A stretch of DNA of 64,000 nucleotides from Lateolabrax maculatus (taxonomy: Eukaryota; Chordata; Actinopteri; Acropomatiformes; Lateolabracidae), in NCBI GenBank assembly GCA_031216445.1, contig CM062210.1:3652501-3716500 (forward strand), given 5' to 3'. Shown here in pieces: positions 15,001-28,900 of this stretch; the stretch's first letter is position 1; every line of letters starts with the position of its first letter. Below the pieces are notes generated by a model. It saw nothing but the letters and a program-made list of their open reading frames with translations. It made no database searches and was not told the origin of the DNA. Both the position numbers and the translations under genes were made by a program.

Positions 15001-15400
15001 AACAGAAGTGTGCCTTTTCTAATTCTGCCATTTAAGATCAGAGATGTGGTTAATGGTGCATGATGTTAAAATGTTACTGTGCTCTACCAGTGCGTCAGTC
15101 TGTTTATTAGCCTCCAGAAAAGTTGTTTAAGTGCACAGTAACACTCTTAGCATACCTAATTTCCCTAATACAGTCTTCCACAAAGACTTTTTCATCTGAG
15201 TTGGTAGACAGGTGTAAAATGTTACTGACACCATGCTATGCGTTCCTTATTGTTGTCTCTTTTAATCACACTGTTTCCCTACGCAATTTTCCTTTGACTC
15301 AGATTCCAAATGAGAGGGGCACTCTGTTGGGAGGGTAGAGGGGGTAAATAACAAGCGAAAATTGGTACAAAGGACTTGTTGTCACTGGTGGAATAACAAA
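6081..15400. other. Noncoding, no gene recognised
   Basis: AT-rich sequence with scattered short frames and no recognisable protein. A G-run lies at about 6686-6695 and a strong hairpin at 8168-8202. Segments around 11.3-12.7 kb look less repetitive and rich in AATTAA/TAAT motifs; they could be regulatory, but this is impression only. Confidence 0.6.
8168..8202. repeat. Perfect 13-bp inverted repeat with 9-nt loop
   Basis: GCCTTGCTTGCAC (8168-8180) is exactly complementary to GTGCAAGCAAGGC (8190-8202), separated by GATACCCCT. Flanking bases do not continue the pairing, so it is shorter than a typical microRNA precursor. Confidence 0.85.
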
Positions 15401-18400
15401 ATCGCCGTAACACACGAGAACTCAGTTGATTTCATTTGATTCCTTGCAGACACAAAATTCATTGTGCTGACATTCTGACACTTGGAGCGGAGGGAAATAT
15501 CGATTTGCAGACTCGAGGGCAATTTGTTTAACTATCCACAGTTCAACCTCCACACATAATCTAAAATCTATCAAAATTTCGAGTGTAGAAAATGTATGTA
15601 TTTCTCAATCAAATAATTAGAGCGAACCCAGCAAAGCAGCGTATTTCTTGCGGATATTGGCCCTTTACCACTCATTGGGCGGACATGTCACCTACCACAG
15701 ACCTGGCGGCAGCTATATGCCTAACAGCCTGTTAAACCTGTACACTATATTTTAATTAAAGCGGCCTGTGATGTTTATTTGTATTAACTGTTCATTAATG
15801 CCCATAATGTATCCCAGAGTTTTCCCTGCTACTGAAGAAGCCTTTGTGCCCCCTCTGCCTTGAAGGAATTTCTATTTTCATGTGCTATGGGCTTATATTA
15901 TCAGCCATTGTTCGAATTAATTTGCATCACGTGGAGCAAGCACAGGAGACGACCAGATAAGTTCAACACATTTATCTGAAAACCCTTATTTGGAAGTGAA
16001 TGTATTAAAATGTCCGTTAAAACTGTTCAATGTGTTTTATAGGTGCATGAGTGCACAACTACTCTAAGTTAAAAGATCAAGTTGAGCAAGCAACTCTGCT
16101 TAGACTCTGCAAGATTTAATGTTCACGCCTGTGTCACTCCCAACTTAATCTGTTTAGATCCTGAAAACTTTTTTGTGCCCTACAAATGAATCAACAGGAA
16201 AGGTGCAGAATATCCTGATCATCGAGTGACGTGTTTGGAAGCTTGTATACCCCATTTGATCCATGCTCATCTTTACTAACAGTAATCCATGTTGGCAAAC
16301 CTTTACATTGTGTTATGAGGTCAGGGTCATGTCTCCTGTCCATATGCTACAGGCACCAGGTTGCCCCACAATAGAATATTTAACATTTGACCCATGCAAC
16401 ACCTATGGATAGTTTAGTCCTGTCACACACGGTAATTCAAAGACACACTGAACCTTCGTACACACTGATTAACACTTCAGTATAATAAATCTAAATGTTA
16501 ATGTGCTGCTGTGTGCACGGATCATAGTGGACTCCCTGCAGTTCCTCTGCATCTGCCTGTCAACTTGCTGCAACATATGTAGTCCAACAATAGCGATACC
16601 TGTGGAGTTGTCATACTTATTTGGAATCTGTCAAAATATGACTTAACATAGTCAGAGCTTATCACACTTTACCTTTTGCGTTTGTACTTTTCTGTTCTTC
16701 TGGTCAGCACATCATTTCCATTACCCTTTGCAGTCAAAACATTAATTTCAATGCATAAAATTGTAAAACACTACATGAAGTCACGTCTCTCATTATTTAG
16801 CACATAACTATGTTTTTCTTTTTTTTTGTTTGTGCTTTTGTACACATGGATATTCAAAGAAACAAGATAAATAATAACAAATAATAGAAAATAAGGGGAA
16901 AATAAATGTTTTGCTGATTGAGTAAATTAATCACCAAAAAAAAATTTCTACCTACAACAATCAGCAGATTCAGCTGAGTTTAATTTAGAGTGGATGGGAA
17001 GTTCTGTGGTGGAATAATTGTGATCTCCTTATCCTCCTTTTGATGTTCATCCATTTGATGTAGACTACTGAATCCATTTGAGGCATTAAATAATTAAGCA
17101 GACCTTTCTCTGAGTTAAATTTTTCTCATTATTTATTTCTAAATGCTTATTGGACCACAGCAGATGTGCCCTCAAACTAAATTGTCATCAGAAATGATTA
17201 AAATGTTTGTCCAAACCCATTTATTTTTCTAAAGGAAAGCTCAACGTGGGTATGCCAATATAAATTATTGGAATATTGTCAAATGCTGAATGGAAAAGGT
17301 TGGACGTGATGTTTTCAGTATATTCATATTATTTAAATGTCTGTTTTTATTTTTGTTTGATTAAAAAAACATGTCCTCTAATGTTTACTTGTACTTTTAC
17401 TTAGCAGAAGTAATCTTGCATGTGTTTTTTAGTCCTTAAGTCCTTGTTACTGTACATTTCTCTCGGTTTTGATCCTTCTTCCCTCTACTTCTGAATTATC
17501 CTTGAGCTGGTCTGAGTTGCCACTAAATGCCAAAATGTTAACCGAAGCATTAAATCCACCTTTACGTTCCAACAACACAAACAGACAGCTCAGTTTGTCA
17601 GCAGAGACTGTAAAATGTATAATTAGCCTCAATTGAGAGTCTTTTTGCACTCATCAGTCTCTTATCAGGTACCTCTACCAGCAGCGACAGCACCAACAGT
17701 GTTTGCATTACTCAGGTCTTTCACTTTCGTCTTTTTTTAGAAGAACATGTCAAGATGTTTTGAAAGCTGTCCTATTCAAACTCCCTTGAAAAGGTTAAAA
17801 AGATCATACATTTCACAACATAACCAAAGACTCATAACCCCCGCAAAAGATTTTTTCCATCACACACTGTGTAACTTCTGCTGGTATTCTTTCGCAGGAC
17901 ACTAAACTGACAACACAAACAATACTGGCAGACAGAAATCAGACAAAAAAAACCAGTTCTATTACTTTCTTAAGAGAATAAACAGAATTGAGCATGTAAT
18001 ATTGAGCAAAGTTGGGTTCCCACTGGCAGTTAACACACAAAAAAGAAAATTGTTGAAAATTGTTTTTTTCAAAAACCATGCACAGTGGGAGTTATGGAAG
18101 AGGTGGCTGGAAGTCATTTTGAAAATTCTTGTCTGAAAGCCTCCTTGTTAACAAGAATGATTGTAAAAAGGATAAAATTTGCCATCTCGTTTAAACATCC
18201 TAAACCTTTTAAATCTGCACTAGGCAAGAAAAGAACATCTTCATTACCCAAAAAGTGTAAACTTGTTGCATGTTCAGCTATCATAGAGGAGTCCAGCTTT
18301 CTTTTGCCAGGCTCAGTCCAAGATTTGGTTTTTGGTTGTGAACTATAAATATACTGCAACAGTGCATCACAATTCTTGACACCTAAAATGTATTTGTACA

Positions 18401-21129
18401 AACACAAAAGGCTATGATGTAATAATAAGTAGGGATTGTACATCACTTCTATGTTGCAGGCTAACTTTGTGATGTAGGTCCACGAGAGGTAGATGAATTT
18501 CATTTCAGATAAATGTTGCCTCGCTATAAGAGACAGTGAAGAAATGAATGATGTGGATCCAGACCTTCCACAGCCTTCACTCCCCTAATGAATAGGAAAT
18601 GATAAAAAAGGCCACAGCAAGCATCCCTGACCACAATGATAGAGTACGACTGAGTGGCAATGCCAAAGTAGCAGCGTGCAGGGGAAGATTATTGGTATCA
18701 GACCACCAGCACGTGGGTTTAAAGTTACACGAGGACAGGCACGTTCAGCTCCTGCACTATGGATGTATTTACAGTGCGGAGGAAGAGCGGAGATAGGAGA
18801 AAGCAACTCACCAGGTGTCACTCAGGACTATATCCATGCAGGGGAAATTGATGGCAGGGGCAAGAAGGTAGGCAGGAATGATGAAGCCTTTCACTGCCAC
18901 CAATCCATATCAGTGCATCCAGGATAGCTGTGGTGTCACACTGTGTGTAGACAGTGTGTACAGTGTGCACTTCCCCATTCCCCCTGCAATGAAAGTAACT
19001 AGGTGGAAGTCTTTAGTGAGAAAAACTCTGCAAAGCTCCCATTTAAGTCCAGATGGTAAATGCAGCATTCCCCCAAGGATTACATTGAAACTTTTTATTT
19101 AAAAAAAAAAAGGACTAGATGTTGAAACTATAATTTGATTAGATTCAAAATTATCATCTGGATCATCAAAGAGTTACCATCATGAATCTGGAACTCAGCG
19201 ACTGCTCCGTGTAATATTGTAATATATTTTAGTTTAATATTCACCTCTTTAGTCATTCCTGTAAACTGTTTCAAATATTTTCTCTTTAGAAAGCTTTCAT
19301 TTTTCTACAGCTGACTCTCTGTCTAACTCGTTAGATGCAAACAGTGCCAGAATTTAACTGCAAGGCTTTATTTCTGTTCAATTAGTGACATCTTTTATTT
19401 TACAATATTGTCAACATGATAAGCAGTCTTCATTCGAGATTAGGTAGGAGAGGTAGAACAGAAGGGGAAAACACACATCTCAATGCTAGTGCACATGCTG
19501 TGCCAGAAGCATCATCCTGGTGGAAGAAGGGACAGTTAAAATTTGCATTTAGATTACTGTGGTAATAGAAAAACCATGGTGATGAATCTCGTTCTGAAAA
19601 AGAGACTAATGTGGTTGTATTTTGAAAAAAATTGTAAAGTTAAACTCTCTGAATCTGCATGGAAAGATGTGTAATGTAATCGTCATAATCAAACCATCAT
19701 ACTTAAACAATAACAGCTAATACATAGTTGGTAACATATGGAAAACATCTTACAGAAAAAGAAACAAAAGGTTATGATAATGAATGAAACTGTATACACT
19801 GTGCATACTGTATAATTACTGTTTGGGGATATATTACAACTGCAGCCAAATAGCTCGTCACTGCCATTGTTTAATCATCATTTGAAGTGTGCTTTAGTTT
19901 ACATAAAGTTTTTTTTGTGTGTGATTCTTCAAACGGAGTAATAACAATGGTGGGTTGTAATTTTGGGAAGCATAAGTCATTATGTCTGCTACCTTCATTC
20001 TCTACATATCATTTCCACACCAGAACAACACCATATTTAGACCATTCTCACCTTGGAGACATGGGAAATGGTAAATCTAGTATATTTCAGTCAGGCACAC
20101 ACCACGTCAAGTGCTGATTTTCATATTCATGAGCGCCACATTGTTTGTCAATAGTGCATACCAAAAGGGCTTAATTTGTTTTCACTTCTCTCCCATCCTC
20201 CAATTGCAAAAATGACGGCTCTACAGCATCAGAGCCACTTAATTAAGCATCAGCAGGGCTCGGCACATACACACTTTTAAGAGCTGTCTCAAATAATCAA
20301 ATAATAAGGCGTTCATCGGGTGAGAATTCCCCGTCGACTGTAGTCATTACCATGGTGGGGAAAATGTAAACAAAGGAAAAGAAACACAATTGAACACAAG
20401 TTGGAGAAAAAGTATTCAGCGTCAACTTATTCTGTGCTTACTTTTCAAGTTCAGAGAGAACTTTATATTGCAGCACTGCACGACCACAAGCCGGTTGTTA
20501 CCTGTATTATCGACTAGTGGCGCGAATGAAGTAGGATTTTTTTAATTCCTGTACAGGGTGGCAGAGTTAGACGTGTGGCGCAGTGAACTCAACACATTAG
20601 CATTCAGTGGACTGCAGAGGTGAAGATGTTAGCCCGATTTAATCTTCAGTGAATAACAATGTTGAGCAGTTTACCATTCATACACTCCGTAAGTTCCTCC
20701 GAATGAACAGTTGAGCGATTCTATTCAACAGATGCTTGCAAGATTTGTCACCTCACTAACCACAGCAGAGTTTATCACTTTGCGTAAAATGATGATATGA
20801 GGTATCTGTCTTCATAGCAACATGATGCTGTGGTTGATGTGAAGAGTGTTACTGGGTGAAAACCTTTTGATCTAAGTGTTGATTATAAGAAGGAATAATA
20901 AAGCATCCACACATTACAGCTATGTTTTTTTTTTTTTTTTTGTATATAACCATAAACACCACCAAAACACCAAAATGAAAAACAAAACAACAAACAGACA
21001 GTGGGAGGAGGTGATGAAGAGGTGGAACTGCTCATAACACCAGCTCCACAATTGTTGAAAAATATGGCAGGTTATTTTTCTGCTGCAATTAAACAGGAAC
21101 TCGGAAACTGTTTAGGCCACTGCCCATTA

Positions 21130-21154
<25 letters not shown>
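21130..21154. repeat. (CT)n microsatellite
   Basis: Uninterrupted CT dinucleotide run, continued by an imperfect CTGTCTCT. Confidence 0.9.
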
Positions 21155-21160
<6 letters not shown>

Positions 21161-23687
21161 TTTTATCGCTCTCATATCTAATTTATTGCCATCTGCTCAG
21201 CCTGGGTGTAAATCTGAACGCAGACTGACTTGCTCGCCCAAGCTTTATCTGTTAACATTTAGCAATGTCTAATTAAGTGAAAATGGGAAACGTGTTGGCT
21301 GGAAAAATGCTGCGGCCGGATAATGACAGTCATAATAGTTTGGGATATGTGTCTGTCACAGCGAGCAAAAGCACTTATTAGATCAGGGTAATTAGAAGAA
21401 GACAACAGCTGTAATAGGCAAAAGCTGTTCAGCTGTGATTAAAGAGGCCAACTTGCAGAACATCAATTGTTTCTCATAATGTTTCAGCTGTGCAAATGAC
21501 GGATGAAGGTCACAGAGGCAAAACACCTCAGAAATCTCCATCTTAGGTATTCTAAGGCTTGATAAAAAACAAATACTGAAAAGCCTTCTTTGGATAATCT
21601 GATCAACACAACACTAGTTAACTGTGCCGGATCAGCTCCACAATATTGAATCACCACTAAGTTGGCTCAATAAAAGGCTTTAAGGTGACATTACATACAA
21701 CAGCTGATATAACCTAACAGCAGGATTGCTTTTTCTATGTAAATTTCTTGGAGCCTCAACAGAAATTAATAGAATTTCTGTGCTGAAAATGTTGCCTCTG
21801 ACACATATAATCAAGTTTGTCTGCTGAATAACAGCATTATCTGGTCACCACCACTGTTCTGTTGCCAGGAACTGTACCGGTGGATTTGCATGTTTACATC
21901 TTTAACTATAAGATTTGTTTACTTAACATTACCAGTTTCCAAAGTAACAATAAGTTTATAGAGCAGACGTGAAACTCTCTTGAAATAGTTTACATAATCC
22001 ATAACCCAGTCAAAAGTTTGCACCTTTGATTTTTGTCATAATGCAGTTGTGAACAGGGACCACAGAGTGCTCTGAAAGCTCTCCAACAAACGAGTTTTCC
22101 TGGTTATTAGACATTTTTTATATATTGCCAAATCGTTTTTTAATGATAAGATGGTGGGTGTTGTCTAAAAGAGTAGAAAAGTCTGTTGGGAAGAGAACTG
22201 CTAAATTCTTTACATTAAACTCCATTGAGCTTATATAATGATCAAGGTGCAATGTTAACGACTGAATAAATAATTCAAGGGGAAAAACAGCTGAATTATA
22301 CTTAACAGACCAAAGCCAACCCCTTAATGCTCTTTGCTCCTCAATTTATCCCTTCGTTAAAAGGGTTTAACCCATGACTAAATTTAATGTACTATATTTA
22401 AGGGACCCATCCTCTACCTCACAAAATATAGGGACAACTAATGCATTAAATTCAGCAATTTAAGGGACCAGATTACATTGGATTAGGGATAAAGGCATTT
22501 TAAACTGTCGTTTGTTAAATAATGTTCGTCCCCTATCAACCGCAGTATGTCCTGAATTTTGGAACCATTAAATGACCTTCGTGACGGTGGCAGGAGCTTT
22601 GTGGTTCAACTGACTGTACTGTTAATCTTTCAATAAGAATCATGTATTTAGTGGGACGGTGAAACATCAACGCATGTCCGCAACACTGTACCCAGCAGAA
22701 AAGTTAAATTATGTTATTTGACTGTCTTCACATGCTTCACAGCTTGGCAGAGGAAACTAGTCACCAACAAACACTCTCATCCACTGATTGTTAGACCTTG
22801 AGACAGTGTTTATTTTTCTCCTGGAAAAAGAAACAAAGGAACATTTACGTAGCTATAAATCCATCCTTTTGGTGGAAAAAAGAAAAATATTTTCTGAAGT
22901 TCATACAAAGATGTTTTGGAGGATTTTGAAGGTTTATTGTTACTGAACTATGAAATAGCAGGATGAAAGGGATTTTATTTTAGCATATTTGAGAATTCTA
23001 TATATTCAAATGTCTCACATTGTTGTTATCTGTCTGCAGTAACATTTATATTATGGAAAATGGTTGTGTGAATCACTGGCTTTCACAAATTCAATATACC
23101 CTTTATTGATAATTTAACAATTATGACAAAAACCCAATGTGAAAGTGTTTTTTAGAGACCATAACTAATTCTGATTTGCAGAGGCCAGGTGTTTTTGATT
23201 ACTTTACACACGGTTTTGTGCGAGTCTACAGTTTATTTTCCTTTTCCATTTAGAAAAGAACAGGTGCTTGACCACTTCCCCAATGCTATCTGTCTTGTTA
23301 TAATCTGACTTGCCTTCTATAACCTCCTCTGTCAATAGCTGGCATTGCCTTCGGCAGAATTTAATGACACACTCTGTAACACAACAACAGGGTTCAAAAT
23401 ACAGCCTTAGAGTCTGTCTTTTCTTAGTTCAAACTGAAGCAGCGGGGGCCCAGGCACTATCTGAGTTTGCACTGTACACCCTGTTGTAGCAGGTAAAGCA
23501 AGATCCCCCTACTGTCAATTTGGCTTGTGGGCTCACAGTCAAGCTGAGTGCTGACACGTCTCCACATTCACACCTTTTATTTTAATGTACGTTCATTCGG
23601 TTCAGATCAGAGAACAGCAGCAGCTCTGACTCGAACTACTGGATACCGGCATCAGTTTTGAGCTGTACTTCCTTTACAGGAACTTGA

Positions 23688-23712
23688 GTGTGTGTGTGTG
23701 TGTGTGTGTGTG
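23688..23712. repeat. (GT)n microsatellite
   Basis: Uninterrupted GT dinucleotide run of about 12 units. Confidence 0.9.
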
Positions 23713-24387
23713 CACAATATGTCACAGATTATCCATAGCATCGAAAAGTTAGGAAGAAAAATCAATAAGACCCCGACAGCATACCTGCTGTTAAGTTACT
23801 GTATATTTCCTTTTTAATCATAACCTTTCATTGGCGCTATATCTGTTGCGTCATACACTCTGTTGGCAAGGGATCCAGACGTGTTCACGCTGGGGAGAGC
23901 TGAGTCAGTATGGTGCTTCTTTATTGCCTCGGGCCAGTTTTGTCTCTACAGCTAAGCCTTCCATATCTTCAGGGGGGAAAAGTTCAGTTTCTAACAGAGA
24001 GGCAACCTTCGTTCAGTAGGACACGCAGCTAATTTATTTTTCATCATCACTGGATTATATTCAAGGTGGTATACCATCTCAAGGAGTGCATGTACTCAGT
24101 GATATGAAGGGTCGCTTAAAAGGAAAAAATTGAACTGATGAAGCTATTTCTCGTCAGTCTCTAATCTAGTCAGTTTTTCCTAAATCAAAGTATGATGGAT
24201 AATATTGTGAGAAGGGGTAGCTCAGGGTTGCAACAACATGTCAGAATAGGGCTTTTTTCCCCTGCAGGAATTACATTCTAAAGAAAGAAATGTTTGCCTC
24301 ACAAATGATGAAAGTAGCCAACTTACATTTGACTCTTAACACAAACAAATTTGTCCATCAGCTGCTTCGGCAAGGTCTCTCTAAAAG

Positions 24388-24435
24388 CCTTGTTTTTCAG
24401 TCGTCTATCAGCTTTGTTTTTCAGTCGTCCATCAG
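24388..24435. repeat. 24-bp tandem duplication
   Basis: Two adjacent 24-bp units share the core TTGTTTTTCAGTCGTC and end in ATCAG. They differ at two positions. Confidence 0.75.
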
Positions 24436-25779
24436 ATACAAGTGTTACAGAACTGATATGCTTCATTTTAAATCAATGCAGCTGTCTACACTGACACGTA
24501 ACAAGTTGTGTTTCACGCCCACTTAAATGCAGAGCTGCAACATGAAGCATATTTGCTTCCTACTAACACATATAACTAAAATAATTACTAGGAACTGAGA
24601 GTCCCCACAAAACTGTTTTCAAGCAGCGTAAGTCACGGGGGCAAATATTTTAATGTGGCCTTACATACTTGAGAACTGTCTACCCGGATGACAGCAGTTG
24701 CCTGTGCACCAATGATGCTCCATAGTTGCCTCGGGGCAACAGGGCTGCTTCATTTCATCTCTGTAGCTGCCGTCTTTCACTGCATCAAGAATAACATCAG
24801 GCATGTCTCCTGACTCTGAATATTTGTATCTCTCAAATTTTCAGATGTCGAAGACATGATAGAGGATAACTGAGCTCTGGATTATCAGGATACAGGAAAC
24901 TTAAGGGAAAACAATGATTTGTTCATTTGATTCTTTATCGTTTGTGGTTTTATATCAAGACGTAGGGATGACAAGAAGGGCAGCCACCTCACTTCAGGAG
25001 AAAACTATAAGCCAGCACAAAAATGACAATTACCAACATAAACTGTTACAAACACTAACAAAAAGTAACATTTGCATTTTGGAACATAAAAAGCAAACTT
25101 CATAAACTAGGCACTCAGGTACTTTGATCTTTAACATTAGATCTTTAGTTCATCCCCTTCATTATTATTTTTTAAATAAAAAAAAAAAATCAACAATAAA
25201 ATGACAAATGCACTTATATTAAACATAACTAAGCCTCCACCATTGTGTTGTCGGTCAACTCTCCTCACTCTCATCATGTTACATTAGTTTTTTTATTTGA
25301 TGAATGTGGGCGCTGATAAGTGAAAATGAACTTGATCGTATTTACTTCTATAAAAAGAAAGCAAAACAACGGTGGGGGCAAGTAATGTAATCTGTGTATG
25401 CCCGAACACCGTGTTACACCAGCTAAAGGAGCGGATTTTTCACAATAATATATTCTTTTAATATGAAAGGAACGTTTATATTCCTCCCCTTTGTGGATTT
25501 CTGTTGATGTGGAACAAGCATTCAATTGGTTTTGGGTTTAGATTGACACCATTGTGTCTGGCAAGAAGGTGTCAAAGTGAAAACTGTAAGAGTGATGGAG
25601 TGAAAGACATTTCGTTTAAAAAAAAATAAAAAGACAAGTTGACATCTGTTGTACTTCTTGCTGTGAAAAACCTAACCTTGTTTCGGTTGCTTTTATTGCC
25701 AGAATCTGTTTCCTGACAGTCACTTGTCAGAGTGTCATTAAACATCGTGTACTTTCCTGAAACTGGGGACGTCCCAGTA

Positions 25780-25915
25780 AAGTTGTTTTGGGCCTATTCG
25801 GATCCAAGTCCTTTGATATTGGGTATCTGCAGATTCCGAGTCTGATCAGATCAGATACTTACATTTAACTTAAATGTTGATTAAATATGTATCTGATACA
25901 CGGAAACAGCTGTAG
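25780..25915. mobile_element. Fragment of an interspersed repeat resembling a teleost DNA-transposon sequence
   Basis: The stretch reads GGCCTATTCGGATCCAAGT, then TTGATATTGGGTATCTGCAG, then TTCCGAGTCTGATCAGATC. It closely resembles a diverged copy of a repeat I recall as common in fish, built from GGATCC, GATATTGGGTATCTGC and CCGAGT motifs. The element may extend towards about 26.4 kb, where CpG content is locally raised. No open reading frame remains. The family name cannot be assigned without a repeat library. Confidence 0.4.
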
Positions 25916-28900
25916 AGTAATAATTTTGGCAGACCTTCTGTTGTACGAGCTACTTGATCTAAATATTGTGATAAGAGTGTGAGAGAAGATCTTAGGTTTG
26001 AGTACAGACACCTGCTTTTAACCACACAACAAACAAGTTAAATTTTGGCATCCTATCAGGTTACTAACAGATTTAATAAGCGACAGCTGAGATGCGCCAC
26101 AGTCTGTGTGCGTTTGTTGTTTTTACCGGAAAAAGTGATGGTCAGCGCCAGCCAAAAATAAGATGCTGCCACCTGAATGTTTTCTACAGGTCTCCTCGCT
26201 AATGAGAAAGTGAGAGTTACAGTCGGAGGAAAGCGAATCAGTGCGACGTTACTTTGCCCACTCACTCGCACCAATACACACATGCCTAATACATCCACAC
26301 ACACTAATTTTCACTGGCATGCAAGCAAAATGCTACACTGTAGAGCCCATGTAAAGGAGAGCAGCGTTGCATCACTACCAGGCTGAGCTGGACAACACAC
26401 ACAGTAAAGAAAGGATAGATTAATGATAGGCTTTATTTAAACTGACACTGATCCTTTAAAATAAGCCCAGATCCACCAAAATACCAATCTTTAGGATCAG
26501 TTCAGGACATTTCTAGCTGAAAATTATTTTAAAATACTATAATTCTTGATTACACACTAATAAACAATGATTAAACGTCTGTGTAATATATTTAAAAAAA
26601 ATGAAGACACCATTTTTGTCTGAACTAACTTTTTTCCAACAGAAATTGATTTTTGGAGGGTAACATTTCTGTAGTCCAACATTGTCCAATATTAAATTAC
26701 TTGCAGCATGTAAAACTATATTTCCAAAGCAGCTTCCCCAACACAACCAAAACCTTGTGCAAAGTCTCTTTCCATTCTCGGTTGTGCAGACATAGCACTT
26801 TAGTAAAGTAAACATCAAGGCACATTTATCACAGAAATAGCCTTGGCAACAAGAGTAGCTGCCATTTGTCACTATTAAAAGAATGTGTTTTGGCTTCCTG
26901 TCTTAGTGTTCTAATGAACTCAATGAAAGATAGAGGTGTTCCTTAACAGGACAAATCTATGGTTTAAAAAACTTTGTGCTGGGATTCAGTAGTGTTATCA
27001 TCTTGTTCAAATCAAGGTTATTAATGGTTGAATCAGTTTTTCAGCAAGGTAGCTCACTTAAAGTGTTTTGCTGGTGGTCAAGCCCCCTGTAATGTGTAAA
27101 CTAAGGTGAGGGGGTGGGCATCATACAGATAGTCTTCCTGCAGGTCTGACAGACTCATTAATGCAGTCTGATTTTATCCCATATATTTACAAAACCACGT
27201 GTTTTTAAGGTATGTGTGGGAGCCTTAATGGGTGGTTATTATAATATTGTAAAATGAATAGTATCACTGAAACACTGAGGGGCGACTTTGGGGTGAGAAG
27301 TAAAAACTCATTATATTCCTGGTATGAGTGCCCACAGCATTTCATACCCACAACCAAGTTTAACAACTGCCCAGACGTAATGTGAGTGGAAGGCATCCTT
27401 TGGCTCTCCCCAAACATAATGTGCGTGGGATGTAAGAAAGAGTGTGGAGGACAACACATCAGATCATATTATTGTTTCCATTGTTCAGGAAACCACGTTG
27501 TGTGCACCTTAAAGCTTTGCTCACAAGCCTTGCATATAAACAGCCTCTTGCGAATATCGTATAAAGAAAATTAAAAAGGAAAAATCTCTTAAAAGTGTCA
27601 CGAGTCTATCAGTAAGTGTCATTGTTTCACACATAGACATGAATGAAGTACCTTGTTTTTTTTGCCAAGCCAACAGAATGGTCGAAGCCAAACTGCGTCG
27701 TAAATGAGTAAATGGATCTGAGTAACTAACAGAGCCATTTTATTCACTATTCATTACGTTGGTTGTGCTATAACCTACGCATGAGGTGTTCTTTGATAAT
27801 TTAGCTTGACTGGCCAGCTGTGTTGTTACTCCCATTTTCATTACATTGCTTCCACCTACACTTCTCTCCTCCCACTCTTCCCCTGAAGGGTTTCAATGAT
27901 ATTACAGTCTGGTTTTTTTTGGCCTTAGCCGTGCAAAAACAATGTCTTCCCAGTGATTTCCCTGACTGAATAACACTATTTTCCTTCATCTCATCAGCCC
28001 CAGTGCACACGGTTTCTCATCGGTAAGGGCAGTAGTTCAACTGAGGTCACTGTTCTGATCACTGTGCTGACAGTTGTGAGTCTCAACACATCTGTTATTA
28101 TGAGAGGAGCCTCCACTGCTGTTACAATCAGATGTTGAAAACAATACGATCATTCATGTATGTGCAGAGACACATAAAAACAGTCTTTGTCTTTCTTTTA
28201 ATGGCAGAGAATGGTTGGCTGTCGAGCGTCTCATGTTTGCGACAGCCATACTCAGACAAGTGAATGCACACACATTCAAAATTTACCACACAAAAAATAT
28301 TATTTTTTAATAGAAGAAACATCCAACTTGATGTTAAAAAGATGTATATAGTAAAAAATATTTTACATGGATGTTCTAATTTCATAACATAAATCACTAA
28401 ACATCGCTTTAAATAATGTCTGGGTCATAATGAGATTATAAAACCTGAACAAGAGGTTAAAAACAGCTCCGCAGGGCATTTATAAATATTGATTCAAAGC
28501 TTATGGTAGCTTCATCAGATGTCTGTGTAACACCTGAAGATACTAAATCACTTTTCTATTTGCTAATCATTGTCTCACATGTTACTTTCTCAGTTTCTTT
28601 CTCTACTTTCATCATTTGTGAGGCAGTTTCTTATTTTGTTAGCAGTTGTTACACTGTTGAGGGAAGCAGAAGTAGTACAAAGTAGCAAATAATAGAGTGG
28701 AAGTGGAATCTATACCTGGATTTGTGTGCAAATATTTGAGGAATATTATAATACAGGAAGTCTTGGTATATAATTTGGGAGAAATTCTACGTGCAAGTTT
28801 TTTTTAAGTAATACTATTGCCAGACAGATAAAATTTGTAAGGTATAAAATCACACTGCTGCAGATACAATCCCAGGCCAGTTCCCAAAAAAGTGTCTCTG

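Larger units (their letters stand above)
15401..25779. other. Noncoding, no gene recognised
   Basis: No coding exon was recognised. It contains a poly-T (20925-20941), a (CT)n tract (21130-21154), a (GT)n tract (23688-23712) and a 24-bp tandem duplication (24388-24435). The stretch 15600-15960 is conserved-looking AT-rich sequence with TTAATTAAA and ATTAATT motifs. Confidence 0.6.

Noticed and set aside
18114..18503. 129-codon minus-strand frame
   Set aside because: No recognisable protein features and no splice or promoter context beyond background.
22007..22023. CAGTCAAAAGTTTGCACC, resembling the start of some Tc1-like fish transposons
   Set aside because: Only one short end-like match was seen, with no inverted partner, TA duplication or transposase remnant.
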